This document shows, in pieces, positions 35,927 to 46,270 of a stretch of 64,000 bases of DNA (position 1 is the stretch's first letter; the number at the start of each line of letters is the position of its first letter). The stretch covers positions 213,877 through 277,876 of the forward strand of contig JAGOAZ010000003.1 of NCBI GenBank assembly GCA_017983675.1. Direction: 5' to 3'. The notes beneath the pieces were generated by a model. It saw nothing but the letters and a program-made list of their open reading frames with translations. It was not told the origin of the DNA and ran no database searches. The position numbers and the translations under genes are program-made. The stretch comes from Fluviicola sp. GTDB taxonomy: Bacteria; Bacteroidota; Bacteroidia; Flavobacteriales_D; Crocinitomicaceae.

Positions 35927-38175
35927 ACTATTACTTATTACTAATTATTGCTTTCACTGCTACTTTTTCTTGGGGGCAAACAGATTTCGATGCATACAAA
36001 CCGCTTCAAAGTAAGGGTGCTATTCCAGCCGATTTCTCAACGCCAACACAACACAAAATTAAGAAGACGAAAGACGAAAGACTTTCAAAATTAACACCTT
36101 CGAAACGCAAGGAATTTTTGACGTTTTCTAACTATGCAATTGATGAATTATTGCATTCAGGTGCAGTAACATATGGAGATGCTGTAAGCGAATACTTAAC
36201 GTCTTTAGCAGCTCGCTTACTCAAAAATGACAGTGCACTTTTTAATAAATTGCGCTTCTACACCTTAAATGATAATACGGCAAATGCTTTTTCAACCAAT
36301 CAAGGAATGGTGTTTGTTACCACTGGACTGATTGCCCAAATGACTTCCGAAGCGCAACTTGCCTTTGTACTAGGACATGAAATAGCGCATTACAGAGAGG
36401 GACACGTTATTGATATGTTTGATTATTCCACTTCAAACAGTGGTCTTTCATACCGAGAAAAATCACGTTTTTTCTCTAAATATTCACGACAAAATGAACT
36501 GGAAGCTGACGAAATAGGAGTGAAGTACATGCACGACGCAGGATACACTGCTGCTGAAATTGAAAAAACATTCGACGTGTTATTGTATTCGTATTTGCCG
36601 TTTGAGGAACTTGCATTCGATAAAAATTACTTTACCAATCAATGGATTTTTGTTCCTGAAAAAACATTCAGTAAATCAAAAGTTGAAATTTCTGCAACTG
36701 AAAATTACAACGATCGCTTTGCATCACATCCAAACATCGCTAGACGAAAAGAAGAAATCCAACAAAAAATAGATTCGTTGAAAGAATGGCAAAGTGAGAT
36801 TGCGTTCAATCAACCTAAATTTGATGAGGTAAGAACTATTTGCCGCTACGAATTTGTGTTAAACGATGTCTATGCAAATAACACCATTGAAGCGCTCTAC
36901 GCAATTTATGTGTTGGAAAAAGAATATCCTAATTCTCGTTTCCTTAAGAATTGTAAATCGCAAATTTGGCTGGCAAACATTACTGAAACTTATGAATTTG
37001 ATGAGTTTTTAGAAGGAGATTATTCGGAAGAGGATTACTCAGAAGAATGGGATGAATTTGAATCCGAATACGAAGGCCACATTTCTGTATTTGCACAAGG
37101 TTATAACCGCTTGAATGCGACGGCTAAATTAACACTTGGCATGCGTATCATACGCGACAATTATTTAAGAGATACTACAGATAAGTTAGCGGATAAATAT
37201 TGGAAAAAAGCCGTTGAATTAGCTGCGAAATCTGGAAGTTTTGAATTGGAAAGTTATTCAAAATTGACCTTCCAACAAGCGATTGTTCAGTTTGAAAAAG
37301 ATAAATTCAAGGAAGATTCCATCAGTAAAATTGCTGGATTATCTCCAGTGAAATACAATAAATACGAAACAATTAAGAACAATAAAACGGGTTTTGATTT
37401 AGAAAACGGAATCGATTCTTCTAAGTTTTATTTATACGGTCTGTCGGATTTGGTTAATGACTCCACTTTTTTAAAGTTGTATGCATCATACACAGAAGAT
37501 GTAGGTGCATTAGAAGTAGAAACAGATGAATTCTTTGATCTTACTGATGAAGAACAAACAGATTTCTATGAAAGTGAATACGAACAATTACTACATATTG
37601 GTTTGGATTCCATGTTATTGTTGCAACCAGAAGTAACAAGTTTTCAGCGCTACAACAGAAAAAATTTCGAAAAATCGGATGACTTAGAAAAAGATTTTTT
37701 CACTGTTACCAATTCAGTGGTTTCTGAATTAGACATGCATCAAATTAATTTAAATCGATCTAATCACACTTCCCTTACTACAAATGAGTTTAATGCGATA
37801 GCAACGTTGAATAGAAGCATCGATAGAAGAGATAATTATGGAGACGAAGTATTTTTATTAGATACTGAATTAATGGACAGCATAGCAGTACAATTTGGCG
37901 CTGATCAAGTAGTTTACATGTCGTTAAAAAATAAAAACGAACAAGCAATCACAGTTCCTAAACTCGTTGTATTATCCATTCTTTTTCCACTTGGCGTTTT
38001 CTATTTGCCCAAACTAATTTTGAATAATTCAGCAACAAAATACAATGTCAAAGTGCTTGATTTGACAAAAGGTGAATTGGTTGTCAACGAAACTTATTTT
38101 GCTGTCGAACCTAGTTCTAAAAAATTCATGCACGTGCGCTTGAACGCTATCTTCCACCAATTAAAACAACAATAA
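35923..38175 (+). CDS. M48-family metallopeptidase with long C-terminal region
   Basis: A 750-aa exported zinc protease. The signal peptide (1-18, ending WGQ) is followed by the M48 domain with HEIAH at 152-156 and the third ligand in NELEADEIG at about 194, then an AFSTNQGMVFVTTGL strand region upstream typical of the fold. Unusually, about 500 residues follow, including an acidic tandem stretch (EGDYSEEDYSEEWDEFESEY, about 368-387) and a hydrophobic segment near 685-705 that could be a membrane helix. It may resemble BepA-type outer-membrane quality control, an inference. A barrel gene starts two bases after its stop codon. Confidence 0.87.
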   Translation: MNYYLLLIIAFTATFSWGQTDFDAYKPLQSKGAIPADFSTPTQHKIKKTKDERLSKLTPSKRKEFLTFSNYAIDELLHSGAVTYGDAVSEYLTSLAARLLKNDSALFNKLRFYTLNDNTANAFSTNQGMVFVTTGLIAQMTSEAQLAFVLGHEIAHYREGHVIDMFDYSTSNSGLSYREKSRFFSKYSRQNELEADEIGVKYMHDAGYTAAEIEKTFDVLLYSYLPFEELAFDKNYFTNQWIFVPEKTFSKSKVEISATENYNDRFASHPNIARRKEEIQQKIDSLKEWQSEIAFNQPKFDEVRTICRYEFVLNDVYANNTIEALYAIYVLEKEYPNSRFLKNCKSQIWLANITETYEFDEFLEGDYSEEDYSEEWDEFESEYEGHISVFAQGYNRLNATAKLTLGMRIIRDNYLRDTTDKLADKYWKKAVELAAKSGSFELESYSKLTFQQAIVQFEKDKFKEDSISKIAGLSPVKYNKYETIKNNKTGFDLENGIDSSKFYLYGLSDLVNDSTFLKLYASYTEDVGALEVETDEFFDLTDEEQTDFYESEYEQLLHIGLDSMLLLQPEVTSFQRYNRKNFEKSDDLEKDFFTVTNSVVSELDMHQINLNRSNHTSLTTNEFNAIATLNRSIDRRDNYGDEVFLLDTELMDSIAVQFGADQVVYMSLKNKNEQAITVPKLVVLSILFPLGVFYLPKLILNNSATKYNVKVLDLTKGELVVNETYFAVEPSSKKFMHVRLNAIFHQLKQQ

Positions 38176-38176
38176 C

Positions 38177-38995
38177 ATGAAAACAGTTTTATTAATTTCT
38201 TTCTTAACCTTTTGTTCACTGTTTTCATTTGCACAAGAAGTGGGTTATTATGGCAAAAAAATGAGCATTGAGTTCAAAGGAATGGGTCAAATTCCGATCT
38301 TTCATAACGTTTTTGGGGAAGAAAAAGGTTACGTTTTCAAAAACAATGAACTGCAATCGTCATACAACCTTCGTGATGTATCATTTAGTGTTGCATTAGC
38401 TAAAATGACCAGCGAAAATCAAGGATATGGATTAGAATTGATTAGCCGTTCGTATCAGTTTAACCCACTTAAATACAATGAGATCAACCGTCAATTTGTG
38501 GATGGAAACAATCAAATTGTTAGCCAATACTTGAATGCGAAAGTTGCATTTGTTCCAGTTAATGAAATTACCATCATGCCAAAAATGATATACACGTCTA
38601 ATCAAAGTCGTTTACCTGTTGGTTTTTCAAATGAATTCGGTATCGGTTATTCGATCATTCGCATTACAAATTCACATCCTGAATTGTCGTTTGATACAAC
38701 AAATACCTCAATTAGCATTGCAGAAGTACAAAAGGAATTTATCGCAAGCGAAGCAGAAGAATTAAAGGGATTGGTGTTGATGTATGGATTAAAAATGAAT
38801 TATCCCCTTACAAAAAGTTTACTTTTTTCAGTTGGATTTCGTTATCAGTACAACACACTCATGAATCAAAAAAGTTACGATAAAATGGAACAAACAACTG
38901 CATGGTTGTCGGGCAAAGAAATTTGGTCACGCTTGAATCAACGTAGGTTGTGGGGATTTTTTAATGCAGGCGTTGGATTGGTTTATTGCTTTTAA
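38177..38995 (+). CDS. Secreted beta-barrel-like outer-membrane protein
   Basis: A 272-aa protein with a signal peptide (1-19, ending SFAQ). The mature part alternates strand-like segments (MSIEFKGMGQIPIFHNVFG, GYGLELISRSYQF, LLFSVGFRYQYNTL) and ends in a strand closing with Phe (FFNAGVGLVYCF), consistent with an outer-membrane barrel. No named family recognised. It begins two bases after the M48 peptidase stop, so they are probably co-expressed. The stop overlaps the convergent ferredoxin by four bases. Confidence 0.78.
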   Translation: MKTVLLISFLTFCSLFSFAQEVGYYGKKMSIEFKGMGQIPIFHNVFGEEKGYVFKNNELQSSYNLRDVSFSVALAKMTSENQGYGLELISRSYQFNPLKYNEINRQFVDGNNQIVSQYLNAKVAFVPVNEITIMPKMIYTSNQSRLPVGFSNEFGIGYSIIRITNSHPELSFDTTNTSISIAEVQKEFIASEAEELKGLVLMYGLKMNYPLTKSLLFSVGFRYQYNTLMNQKSYDKMEQTTAWLSGKEIWSRLNQRRLWGFFNAGVGLVYCF

Positions 38996-39315
38996 TCCAC
39001 TTCTGGAGCCAAACGCAAAACGATACCATCTATTTCTTCAGTAATTGGAATTTGACAGCCCAAGCGTGAATTTGGTTTTACAAAAAAAGCTTGATCCAAC
39101 ATGTCCAATTCTGCATCACTTTGTTCGTGTAATGCAGTTGTTGATTCCAAATAGCATTGACAAGTAGCGCACATTGCCATTCCACCACATTCACCTTTCA
39201 CCGGTAAATCGTATGATTTACAAAGCTCCATGATATTCAAATTCATATCGGTTGGTGCAAGTAATTCATGAGAAACGCCTTCTCGATCAATGATTGTTAC
39301 TGTGATATCTGCCAT
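38992..39315 (-). CDS. 2Fe-2S ferredoxin, adrenodoxin type
   Basis: A 107-aa electron carrier. I use the ATG at 39315 (MADITVTI); a frame start at 39339 adds eight basic residues. Cluster ligands follow the adrenodoxin/Isc pattern C-x5-C-x2-C in ECGGMAMCATC, with the last Cys in LGCQIP. The substrate partner is unknown; in other bacteria this class serves iron-sulfur assembly or hydroxylases. It lies downstream of groS-groL beyond a terminator and a structured intergenic element, and TACTTTCG (one mismatch from a -7 box) is 13 bases before the start. Confidence 0.9.
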   Translation of the reverse strand: MADITVTIIDREGVSHELLAPTDMNLNIMELCKSYDLPVKGECGGMAMCATCQCYLESTTALHEQSDAELDMLDQAFFVKPNSRLGCQIPITEEIDGIVLRLAPEVD

Positions 39316-39328
39316 TTTACTTTTTTTG

Positions 39329-39336
39329 CGAAAGTA
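39329..39336 (-). promoter_or_regulatory. Near-consensus -7 box (TACTTTCG) for ferredoxin
   Basis: Minus-strand TACTTTCG differs from TAnnTTTG at one base and lies 13 bases before the ATG. It would let the gene be expressed independently of groS-groL. Confidence 0.35.
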
Positions 39337-39360
39337 CAATTTTGTTTTTATTTATTCATA

Positions 39361-39394
39361 AAAAAAGGCTCCTTATCGAAATAAAGAGCCTCAT
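39361..39394 (-). terminator. Rho-independent terminator after groS-groL
   Basis: On the minus strand AGGCTC-T-TTAT pairs with ATAA-G-GAGCCT around a TTCG tetraloop, followed by T7. The T-run is only on the minus strand, so it serves groL or attenuates read-through into the ferredoxin. Confidence 0.9.
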
Positions 39395-39398
39395 TTAT

Positions 39399-39474
39399 AT
39401 AGAGCCGTTCCTGACTATCCGAGTAAATCGGGAAGTAGGACCGAGAAAGCTCTCTTGTACTAAAACAAGAGAAC
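39399..39474 (-). ncRNA. Structured intergenic RNA element with two competing hairpins
   Basis: Between the groL stop and its terminator the minus strand can form an 8-bp hairpin (39451-39472, TCTCTTGT with ACAAGAGA around six bases) and a longer interrupted one (39401-39453). The long one has an AGAGC/GCTCT base, inner TCCT/AGGA, ACT/AGT and CCGA/TCGG helices with a five-base loop. The two share bases 39451-39453 and cannot coexist fully. The complexity exceeds that of a plain terminator. It could be a 3'-UTR RNA, a cis-regulator of the ferredoxin, or a member of a Bacteroidota RNA family such as Flavo-1; I cannot confirm a family without a covariance search. Confidence 0.45.
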
Positions 39475-39487
39475 TATAAATCCACTG

Positions 39488-41418
<1,931 letters not shown>

Positions 41419-41508
41419 ATAATTATGTTTTTGTGTTAATTTGATAACTCATTTCGGCGAAGATTATGCCAAATTGAATTTCAGTCATTTTTTCAGTTAA
41501 TTCCAAAA

Positions 41509-41542
41509 AAAATGTCAGTATGTGCTGACATACTGACATTTT
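41509..41542 (-). terminator. Terminator after secG (perfect 15-bp inverted repeat)
   Basis: AAAATGTCAGTATGT and ACATACTGACATTTT form a perfect 15-bp stem around a 4-base loop, and the minus strand continues in a T-run. It lies 19 bases past the secG stop, ending the miaB-secG operon. Confidence 0.88.
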
Positions 41543-41561
41543 AATTTGGATAAAATTTTTA

Positions 41562-41864
41562 TTATTGACCAGGTGCTTGAGGCGCTTGTGGAGCTCCTTG
41601 TCCTGGTTGTTCTGTTGCTTTTGGCGTATTGTCTTTAACAACTGCTGGTTTCATCATACTTGAAACTGCAATAGCACCAACCATGATTAATGCGGCTAAA
41701 GTCCAAGTTGCTTTTTCTACAAAGTCATTTGTTTTTTGAACACCACCTAATTGTTGTCCACCAAAATCAGATGATAAACCACCACCTTTTGGATTTTGAA
41801 TAAAAACGACTGCTACAAGTAAAATACTTGCTAAAATAATAAGGATTGAAACGATTGTTAACAT
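41562..41864 (-). CDS. secG: Preprotein translocase subunit SecG
   Basis: Small membrane partner of SecYE in protein export. The 100-aa protein has two hydrophobic helices (about 3-20 and 55-70) joined by the typical VVFIQNPKGGGLSSDFGG loop. The C-terminus is a Pro/Gln/Ala tail with short repeats (GAPQAPQAPGQ), not conserved. It is the last gene of a five-gene minus-strand operon and is followed by a perfect inverted-repeat terminator. Confidence 0.93.
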   Translation of the reverse strand: MLTIVSILIILASILLVAVVFIQNPKGGGLSSDFGGQQLGGVQKTNDFVEKATWTLAALIMVGAIAVSSMMKPAVVKDNTPKATEQPGQGAPQAPQAPGQ

Positions 41865-41866
41865 TG

Positions 41867-42829
41867 CTATAAAGTTATTTTTTTCTTTAATTCTTCAATT
41901 CGGAGTGCAAATAAACTCTTTTTTTCTGGAAAATTCAAACTTAATTGATGATAAACGTGAATTGCTTTTGGAAAATTACCTTGAGCAGCATAAATTTTAG
42001 CTAATGTTTCACTGACTGGCAGGGCATCTTCGCTCAAACTTTCCTTGGCTTTTTTTGATGGTGAAAAAAATTCGTTTTTTGTACGAGATATCGATGGTTG
42101 TTGCGCTATAAAGCGATCAATGATTGCTGTTGCTTCTGGTTTTACTTCTTTTATTTCCTTTTTATCAGCGATTTCTTGACCGATATTTTCTGTGTTTTGA
42201 ATCGATAACCAAGACGTAAAGGATCTTTTTTCAGTGAGATTAATTTTTTCAACAGGCGTAATTTTTTCTTCAACAACGATTGCTGTTTCAGGTTCTTCCG
42301 TATCAAGTTCGTATGCCTGTTCGAACGAATGTGCTCGAGTAACACGTTCAAAATTATTTTCTCCCGCTATTTCCTCTTGAATAATTGCAGGAGTTTCATC
42401 TATAACGTTGCTCTCTTCGTCTTCAATTATGTCGATTGAAACAACAATTGCTTGTTCAACAGGCAACTCTTCTGAAGTGGCGGAGAGATTTTCTTCAATC
42501 GGAGTAATAAATTCTGACGCTTGTTCAATTTCAGCTACTGCTTCAATAATTACTTCGTTTTCAATCGGTGTTGACTGAATCGTTGTTGTTGTTTCAAAAT
42601 CAGAATGAACAAATTGATATAATTTCTTACGGTCATTCAATTGATAAGCATGTTCATTCAGCGCTTCATCAAGAGATACAGAGTTGAAACGAGCTACAGC
42701 ATTCAAATAAAGCAAGGAGTAAATTGATGAAAAAGGATGTTTTTCAGCTAAATCTTTTAAAACGGGCAGGGTAGATGCATCCAATAAACTCGGATCCTCA
42801 ATGTATGCTGTTATTTGATCTAAATTCAT
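41867..42829 (-). CDS. Acidic protein with C-terminal TPR-like repeat, 320 aa
   Basis: Not a named family. The N-terminal part (about 1-80) is helical; the middle is a long acidic low-complexity region rich in Glu, Ile and Thr; the last 50 residues (SETLAKIYAAQGNFPKAI and the following LSLNFPEKKS block) look like one or two TPR helices pairs. No signal peptide, so cytosolic. It lies two bases from secG and one base from lptE, in an order I recall from other flavobacteria, suggesting a shared envelope-related function. Confidence 0.75.
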   Translation of the reverse strand: MNLDQITAYIEDPSLLDASTLPVLKDLAEKHPFSSIYSLLYLNAVARFNSVSLDEALNEHAYQLNDRKKLYQFVHSDFETTTTIQSTPIENEVIIEAVAEIEQASEFITPIEENLSATSEELPVEQAIVVSIDIIEDEESNVIDETPAIIQEEIAGENNFERVTRAHSFEQAYELDTEEPETAIVVEEKITPVEKINLTEKRSFTSWLSIQNTENIGQEIADKKEIKEVKPEATAIIDRFIAQQPSISRTKNEFFSPSKKAKESLSEDALPVSETLAKIYAAQGNFPKAIHVYHQLSLNFPEKKSLFALRIEELKKKITL

Positions 42830-42830
42830 T

Positions 42831-43343
42831 TTACCAATTTGAAAGTAACTTGTTAATTAAATCTTGCCCTATTTGCTGATTGATTTCATCGATTAGACGG
42901 TTTTCAACAGCAATCAATTGTTCGTTTGAATCATAATCTGCAAAGCGTGTACTCGTAAATTTAATTTCTTCTAACCCTTTTGTAGGTGTAAGAATAGTAA
43001 AATTAATTGAGATGGTTAATCTGTTTTTAGCAGCATTGTCATTTTGTTGAACAGCGATCGGACTTGTTGCGTAATTCGAAATGATGCCGGAAATTTTCAA
43101 ATCTGACTGTTGCGAGTTTCCGCCAAGTTTTAAACGGGTGTTGTTTTGTATACTTGTTCGTAAAGCTTCTGAAAGTGTCGCTTGATAGGATGATGGTGCC
43201 GTAGCGGTTGTTATTTCAAGTGGTTCAATGAAAAATACGCGCCAATCTTCAGGCATAGAAGTATCTCGTGGCGATAAAAAAGCCGTAGGCCAACATGCTG
43301 TCAACATTGGAAGCACAAAAATGAATGCGATCAATTTTCTCAT
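42831..43343 (-). CDS. lptE: LptE-like LPS-assembly lipoprotein
   Basis: A 170-aa lipoprotein with lipobox LTAC (Cys17). The body (FIEPLEITTATAPSSYQATLSEALRT-like pattern of a strand, then helix, then ISGIISNYATSPIAV and a C-terminal helix ending DLINKLLSNW) matches the LptE fold of Bacteroidota, the plug partner of LptD. Sequence conservation in this family is low, so the call also uses the fold pattern and the position between a sigma-54 activator and secG. It overlaps the activator by four bases. Confidence 0.75.
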   Translation of the reverse strand: MRKLIAFIFVLPMLTACWPTAFLSPRDTSMPEDWRVFFIEPLEITTATAPSSYQATLSEALRTSIQNNTRLKLGGNSQQSDLKISGIISNYATSPIAVQQNDNAAKNRLTISINFTILTPTKGLEEIKFTSTRFADYDSNEQLIAVENRLIDEINQQIGQDLINKLLSNW

Positions 43344-44584
43344 CCCGGTATAGCGTATTCTTTGATTTTACGATACAATGTGCGCTCAGAAATTCCTAAT
43401 TCTTCTGCAGCGTATTTTCTTCTGCCTCGGTGTTTGTCCAATGCTTTTTGAATCAACTCTTTTTCGCGACTTTCCAAGGATAATGATTCTTGAACTTCTT
43501 CGTGAATTTCAAATTCTTCTGTTTCGTTTTCGGTATCCGGGAAGTTAACTACATTTTCAACTGGTTTACTTGCGGCAGGTGGAAGAATTCGTTGTTCGCC
43601 AACATTGATATCACTATAAATGCGATTAACTGTAGCTAATTGATCGTTTGATAAATTAAATTCACCTTGTTGATTCAACAATTCAACCACGAGTTTTTTC
43701 AAATCATTCAAATCGCTTTTCATGTCAAAAAGAAATTTATACATGATTTCGCGTTCATCTATGCGCGACTCTTGCGCCCCAACTACTGATGGGAATTGCT
43801 CAGGAGCTGCTGGTATATATGGGATCAATTGCGAAGCATTTAATTCCCTGTTTTGTTCAATAACAGATAATTGCTCGACTAAGTTTTTTAATTGCCGAAT
43901 ATTTCCAGGCCAATTATAAGCTGTTAATACTTCAACTGCATCTTGTTGTAAACGAATCGCTGGCATGCGGTATTTGTCTGCAAAGTCTGCCGCAAATTTT
44001 CGAAATAACAAATGAATATCTTCTTGTCGTTGGCGCAAAGGAGGTAACGAAATGGGAACAGTACTTAAACGATACAATAAATCCTCACGAAATTTACCCG
44101 ATTGAATTGCGCGGTGCATGTTTTCATTTGTTGCAGCAACAACGCGGACATTTGTTTTGATAACCTTAGATGATCCAACACGAATAAATTCTCCCGTTTC
44201 CAAAACACGTAACAAGCGAACTTGAGTTTGCATGGGAAGTTCTGCTACTTCGTCTAAAAAGATTGTTCCGCCATTAGCAACTTCAAAATATCCTTGTCGA
44301 CTACCTGTTGCACCTGTAAAAGAACCTTTTTCATGTCCGAACAACTCTGAATCGATTGTTCCTTCAGGAATGGCTCCACAGTTTACAGCAATGTATTCAG
44401 CATGTTTCCGTGAACTCAAATGGTGAATAACTTGTGGGATTATTTCTTTCCCTGTTCCACTTTCACCGGTTACTAAAACAGAAATATCAGTTGGTGCTAC
44501 TTGCATAGCAACCTCTAATGCGCGGTTTAATCCTGGCGCATTTCCAATGATTTCAAATCGTTGTTTTATTTGTTGAACATTCAT
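43340..44584 (-). CDS. Sigma-54-dependent activator without receiver domain, Fis-type HTH
   Basis: A 414-aa AAA+ enhancer-binding protein. The ATPase starts almost at residue 1 with no receiver, PAS or GAF domain. Walker A GESGTGKE is at 40-47, the sigma-54 contact loop reads GSFTGA at 87-92 (usually GAFTGA), Walker B is GGTIFLDEVAEL, and an arginine finger region follows. A linker of about 110 residues leads to a Fis-type helix-turn-helix (about 370-414, YAAEELGISERTLYRKIKEY). Regulation must come from partner proteins or abundance. It lies between miaB and lptE. Confidence 0.92.
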   Translation of the reverse strand: MNVQQIKQRFEIIGNAPGLNRALEVAMQVAPTDISVLVTGESGTGKEIIPQVIHHLSSRKHAEYIAVNCGAIPEGTIDSELFGHEKGSFTGATGSRQGYFEVANGGTIFLDEVAELPMQTQVRLLRVLETGEFIRVGSSKVIKTNVRVVAATNENMHRAIQSGKFREDLLYRLSTVPISLPPLRQRQEDIHLLFRKFAADFADKYRMPAIRLQQDAVEVLTAYNWPGNIRQLKNLVEQLSVIEQNRELNASQLIPYIPAAPEQFPSVVGAQESRIDEREIMYKFLFDMKSDLNDLKKLVVELLNQQGEFNLSNDQLATVNRIYSDINVGEQRILPPAASKPVENVVNFPDTENETEEFEIHEEVQESLSLESREKELIQKALDKHRGRRKYAAEELGISERTLYRKIKEYAIPG

Positions 44585-44596
44585 TGGTTATTGATT

Positions 44597-46036
44597 TTAG
44601 TGAGGCGCAGCAACAACTTCACCGATTAATGTAGCAGAAGTACAAGCTGTTATTTTCACCCAAGTATATGTTCCTTTAACAAGATCTCCTTTCGGGAAAA
44701 CAACCATTGCATTTCTTCCATTTCTACCACACAATTGATCGTCAGATCTTCTAGAAGGACCTTCTATCAATACGTGGTGTATGTTGCCGATTTCTTTTTC
44801 ATTCCATTCTTTCGAATGTTTGGTCTGTAAATCAATAATTTCTTTCAATCGTTCACCTTTCACCGTTTCAGGAACATCATCCGTAAATTTACGTTCAGCA
44901 AGTGTTTTTGGTCGTTCAGAATATTTGAACATGTATGCATAATCGTATTTTACCGTTTCCATCAATGAAATGGTTGCTTGATGCTCCTCGTCCGTTTCTC
45001 CACAGAAACCAGAAATAATATCTGTTGAAATTGCACAGTTTGGAATGATGCGGCGAATTGCTTCTATGCGATTCAAATACCACTCACGCGAATAACCTCT
45101 GTTCATGCGTTCTAACACATCTGTATGTCCTGATTGAACAGGTAAATGAATGTAAGGACAGATGTTGTCATATTTTGCCATTACTTCCAAAACGTCATCG
45201 GTCATGTCTTTTGGATGAGACGTTGAAAAACGAATGCGTAAATCAGGATGGATTTGTGCAACCATTTCCATTAATTGTGCAAAGTCTGTAGTTGGTTGAT
45301 CTTCATCTTTGATCACACCTTTGCTTGACATGTTCCAACGATAACTATCAACGTTTTGTCCCAAAAGTGTGACTTCTCGGTAACCATTTTCAAATAGATT
45401 TTTACATTCCTCTACGATTGTTTTCGGATCGCGCGATCGCTCTCTTCCACGAGTAAATGGTACAACACAGAACGAACACATGTTATCACAACCACGTGTG
45501 ATGGTTACAAATGCAGAAACACCGCCTTTGTCCAAGCGCACGGGAGAAATGTCAGCGTATGTTTCGTCACGAGACAATAAAACGTTAACCGCTTTTTGTC
45601 CAGTTCCAACTTCTTCAATTAAATTAGGTAAATCGCGGTATGCATCAGGTCCAGCAACTAAATCAACCAATTGTTCTTCTTCTAACAACGATTGTTTCAA
45701 ACGTTCAGCCATGCAACCAAGAATACCAACAACCAAATTCGGCTGTGCCTTTTTTTGTTTTTTAAAATCATTCAAACGAACACGCACACGCGTTTCAGCA
45801 TTTTCACGAATGGAACACGTGTTGATTAATACAACATCTGCTTCTTCCGCATTTTTTGTTGTCGTGTAACCTTCTTTTGCCATAATCGAAGCAACTACTT
45901 CGCTGTCAGAAAAATTCATCTGACAACCGTAACTTTCTACGTATAGTTTTTTGGATCCCGAACCACCTGAAATCACAGTTGCAGTTCCTTGTTTTTCTTC
46001 ATCAATTACTTTGTTCGCTCCTAATTCTTCAAACAT
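44597..46036 (-). CDS. miaB: tRNA-2-methylthio-N6-dimethylallyladenosine synthase MiaB
   Basis: Radical SAM methylthiotransferase modifying A37 of tRNAs. I take the ATG at 46034-46036 (479 aa), which is 18 bases past the -7 box; a frame start at 46132 lies upstream of that box. The N-terminal cluster cysteines include [11 protein letters not shown] and a later GCMAER and [10 protein letters not shown], the radical SAM motif is CDNMCSFC, and a C-terminal TRAM region ends the protein. First gene of the miaB-activator-lptE-TPR-secG operon. Confidence 0.95.
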   Translation of the reverse strand: MFEELGANKVIDEEKQGTATVISGGSGSKKLYVESYGCQMNFSDSEVVASIMAKEGYTTTKNAEEADVVLINTCSIRENAETRVRVRLNDFKKQKKAQPNLVVGILGCMAERLKQSLLEEEQLVDLVAGPDAYRDLPNLIEEVGTGQKAVNVLLSRDETYADISPVRLDKGGVSAFVTITRGCDNMCSFCVVPFTRGRERSRDPKTIVEECKNLFENGYREVTLLGQNVDSYRWNMSSKGVIKDEDQPTTDFAQLMEMVAQIHPDLRIRFSTSHPKDMTDDVLEVMAKYDNICPYIHLPVQSGHTDVLERMNRGYSREWYLNRIEAIRRIIPNCAISTDIISGFCGETDEEHQATISLMETVKYDYAYMFKYSERPKTLAERKFTDDVPETVKGERLKEIIDLQTKHSKEWNEKEIGNIHHVLIEGPSRRSDDQLCGRNGRNAMVVFPKGDLVKGTYTWVKITACTSATLIGEVVAAPH

Positions 46037-46054
46037 CTTTATTTTTTTGAGACA

Positions 46055-46084
46055 CAAAAATACATTAATTTCAAATGATGTCAA
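46055..46084 (-). promoter_or_regulatory. Full Bacteroidota promoter for the miaB operon
   Basis: On the minus strand TTG (46084-46082), a 19-base spacer and TATTTTTG (46062-46055) match the -33/-7 pattern with typical spacing. The ATG follows after 18 bases. This is the best complete promoter in the window. Confidence 0.65.
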
Positions 46085-46270
46085 AATGTCAGTTGTTATT
46101 AATTTTTGCGCCATCAATTTATGATGCGTCAAGGATTTTTTTTAGTCGCTCAATTATGTGTTTTTCAAATTAAAAATCGAGACAATTTAGCTTTCTGTTT
46201 GGTTTTTGATTAGAAATTAGATTATTTTGCACCGCGTTACATCTTTTATAAACGCAATAAATTTTGAAGT

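Noticed and set aside
41454..41476. TTCGGC-N9-GCCAAA imperfect repeat upstream of groS as a CIRCE-like operator
   Set aside because: Only six base pairs with one mismatch and unlike CIRCE sequence; could be chance.
41509..41542. Perfect 15-bp inverted repeat as a regulator binding site for groS
   Set aside because: The T-run on the minus strand and position just after secG make a terminator the simpler explanation.
41423..41641. 72-aa minus-strand frame across the groS-secG gap
   Set aside because: It runs through the secG terminator hairpin and the secG C-terminus in another frame.
46037..46132. Upstream ATG at 46132 for miaB
   Set aside because: It lies upstream of the well-formed promoter; MiaB conservation begins later.
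42831..46270. Sigma-54 -24/-12 promoters near the activator
   Set aside because: No convincing TGGC-N7-TTGC pattern was seen in the adjacent gaps; the miaB operon has a normal -33/-7 promoter.
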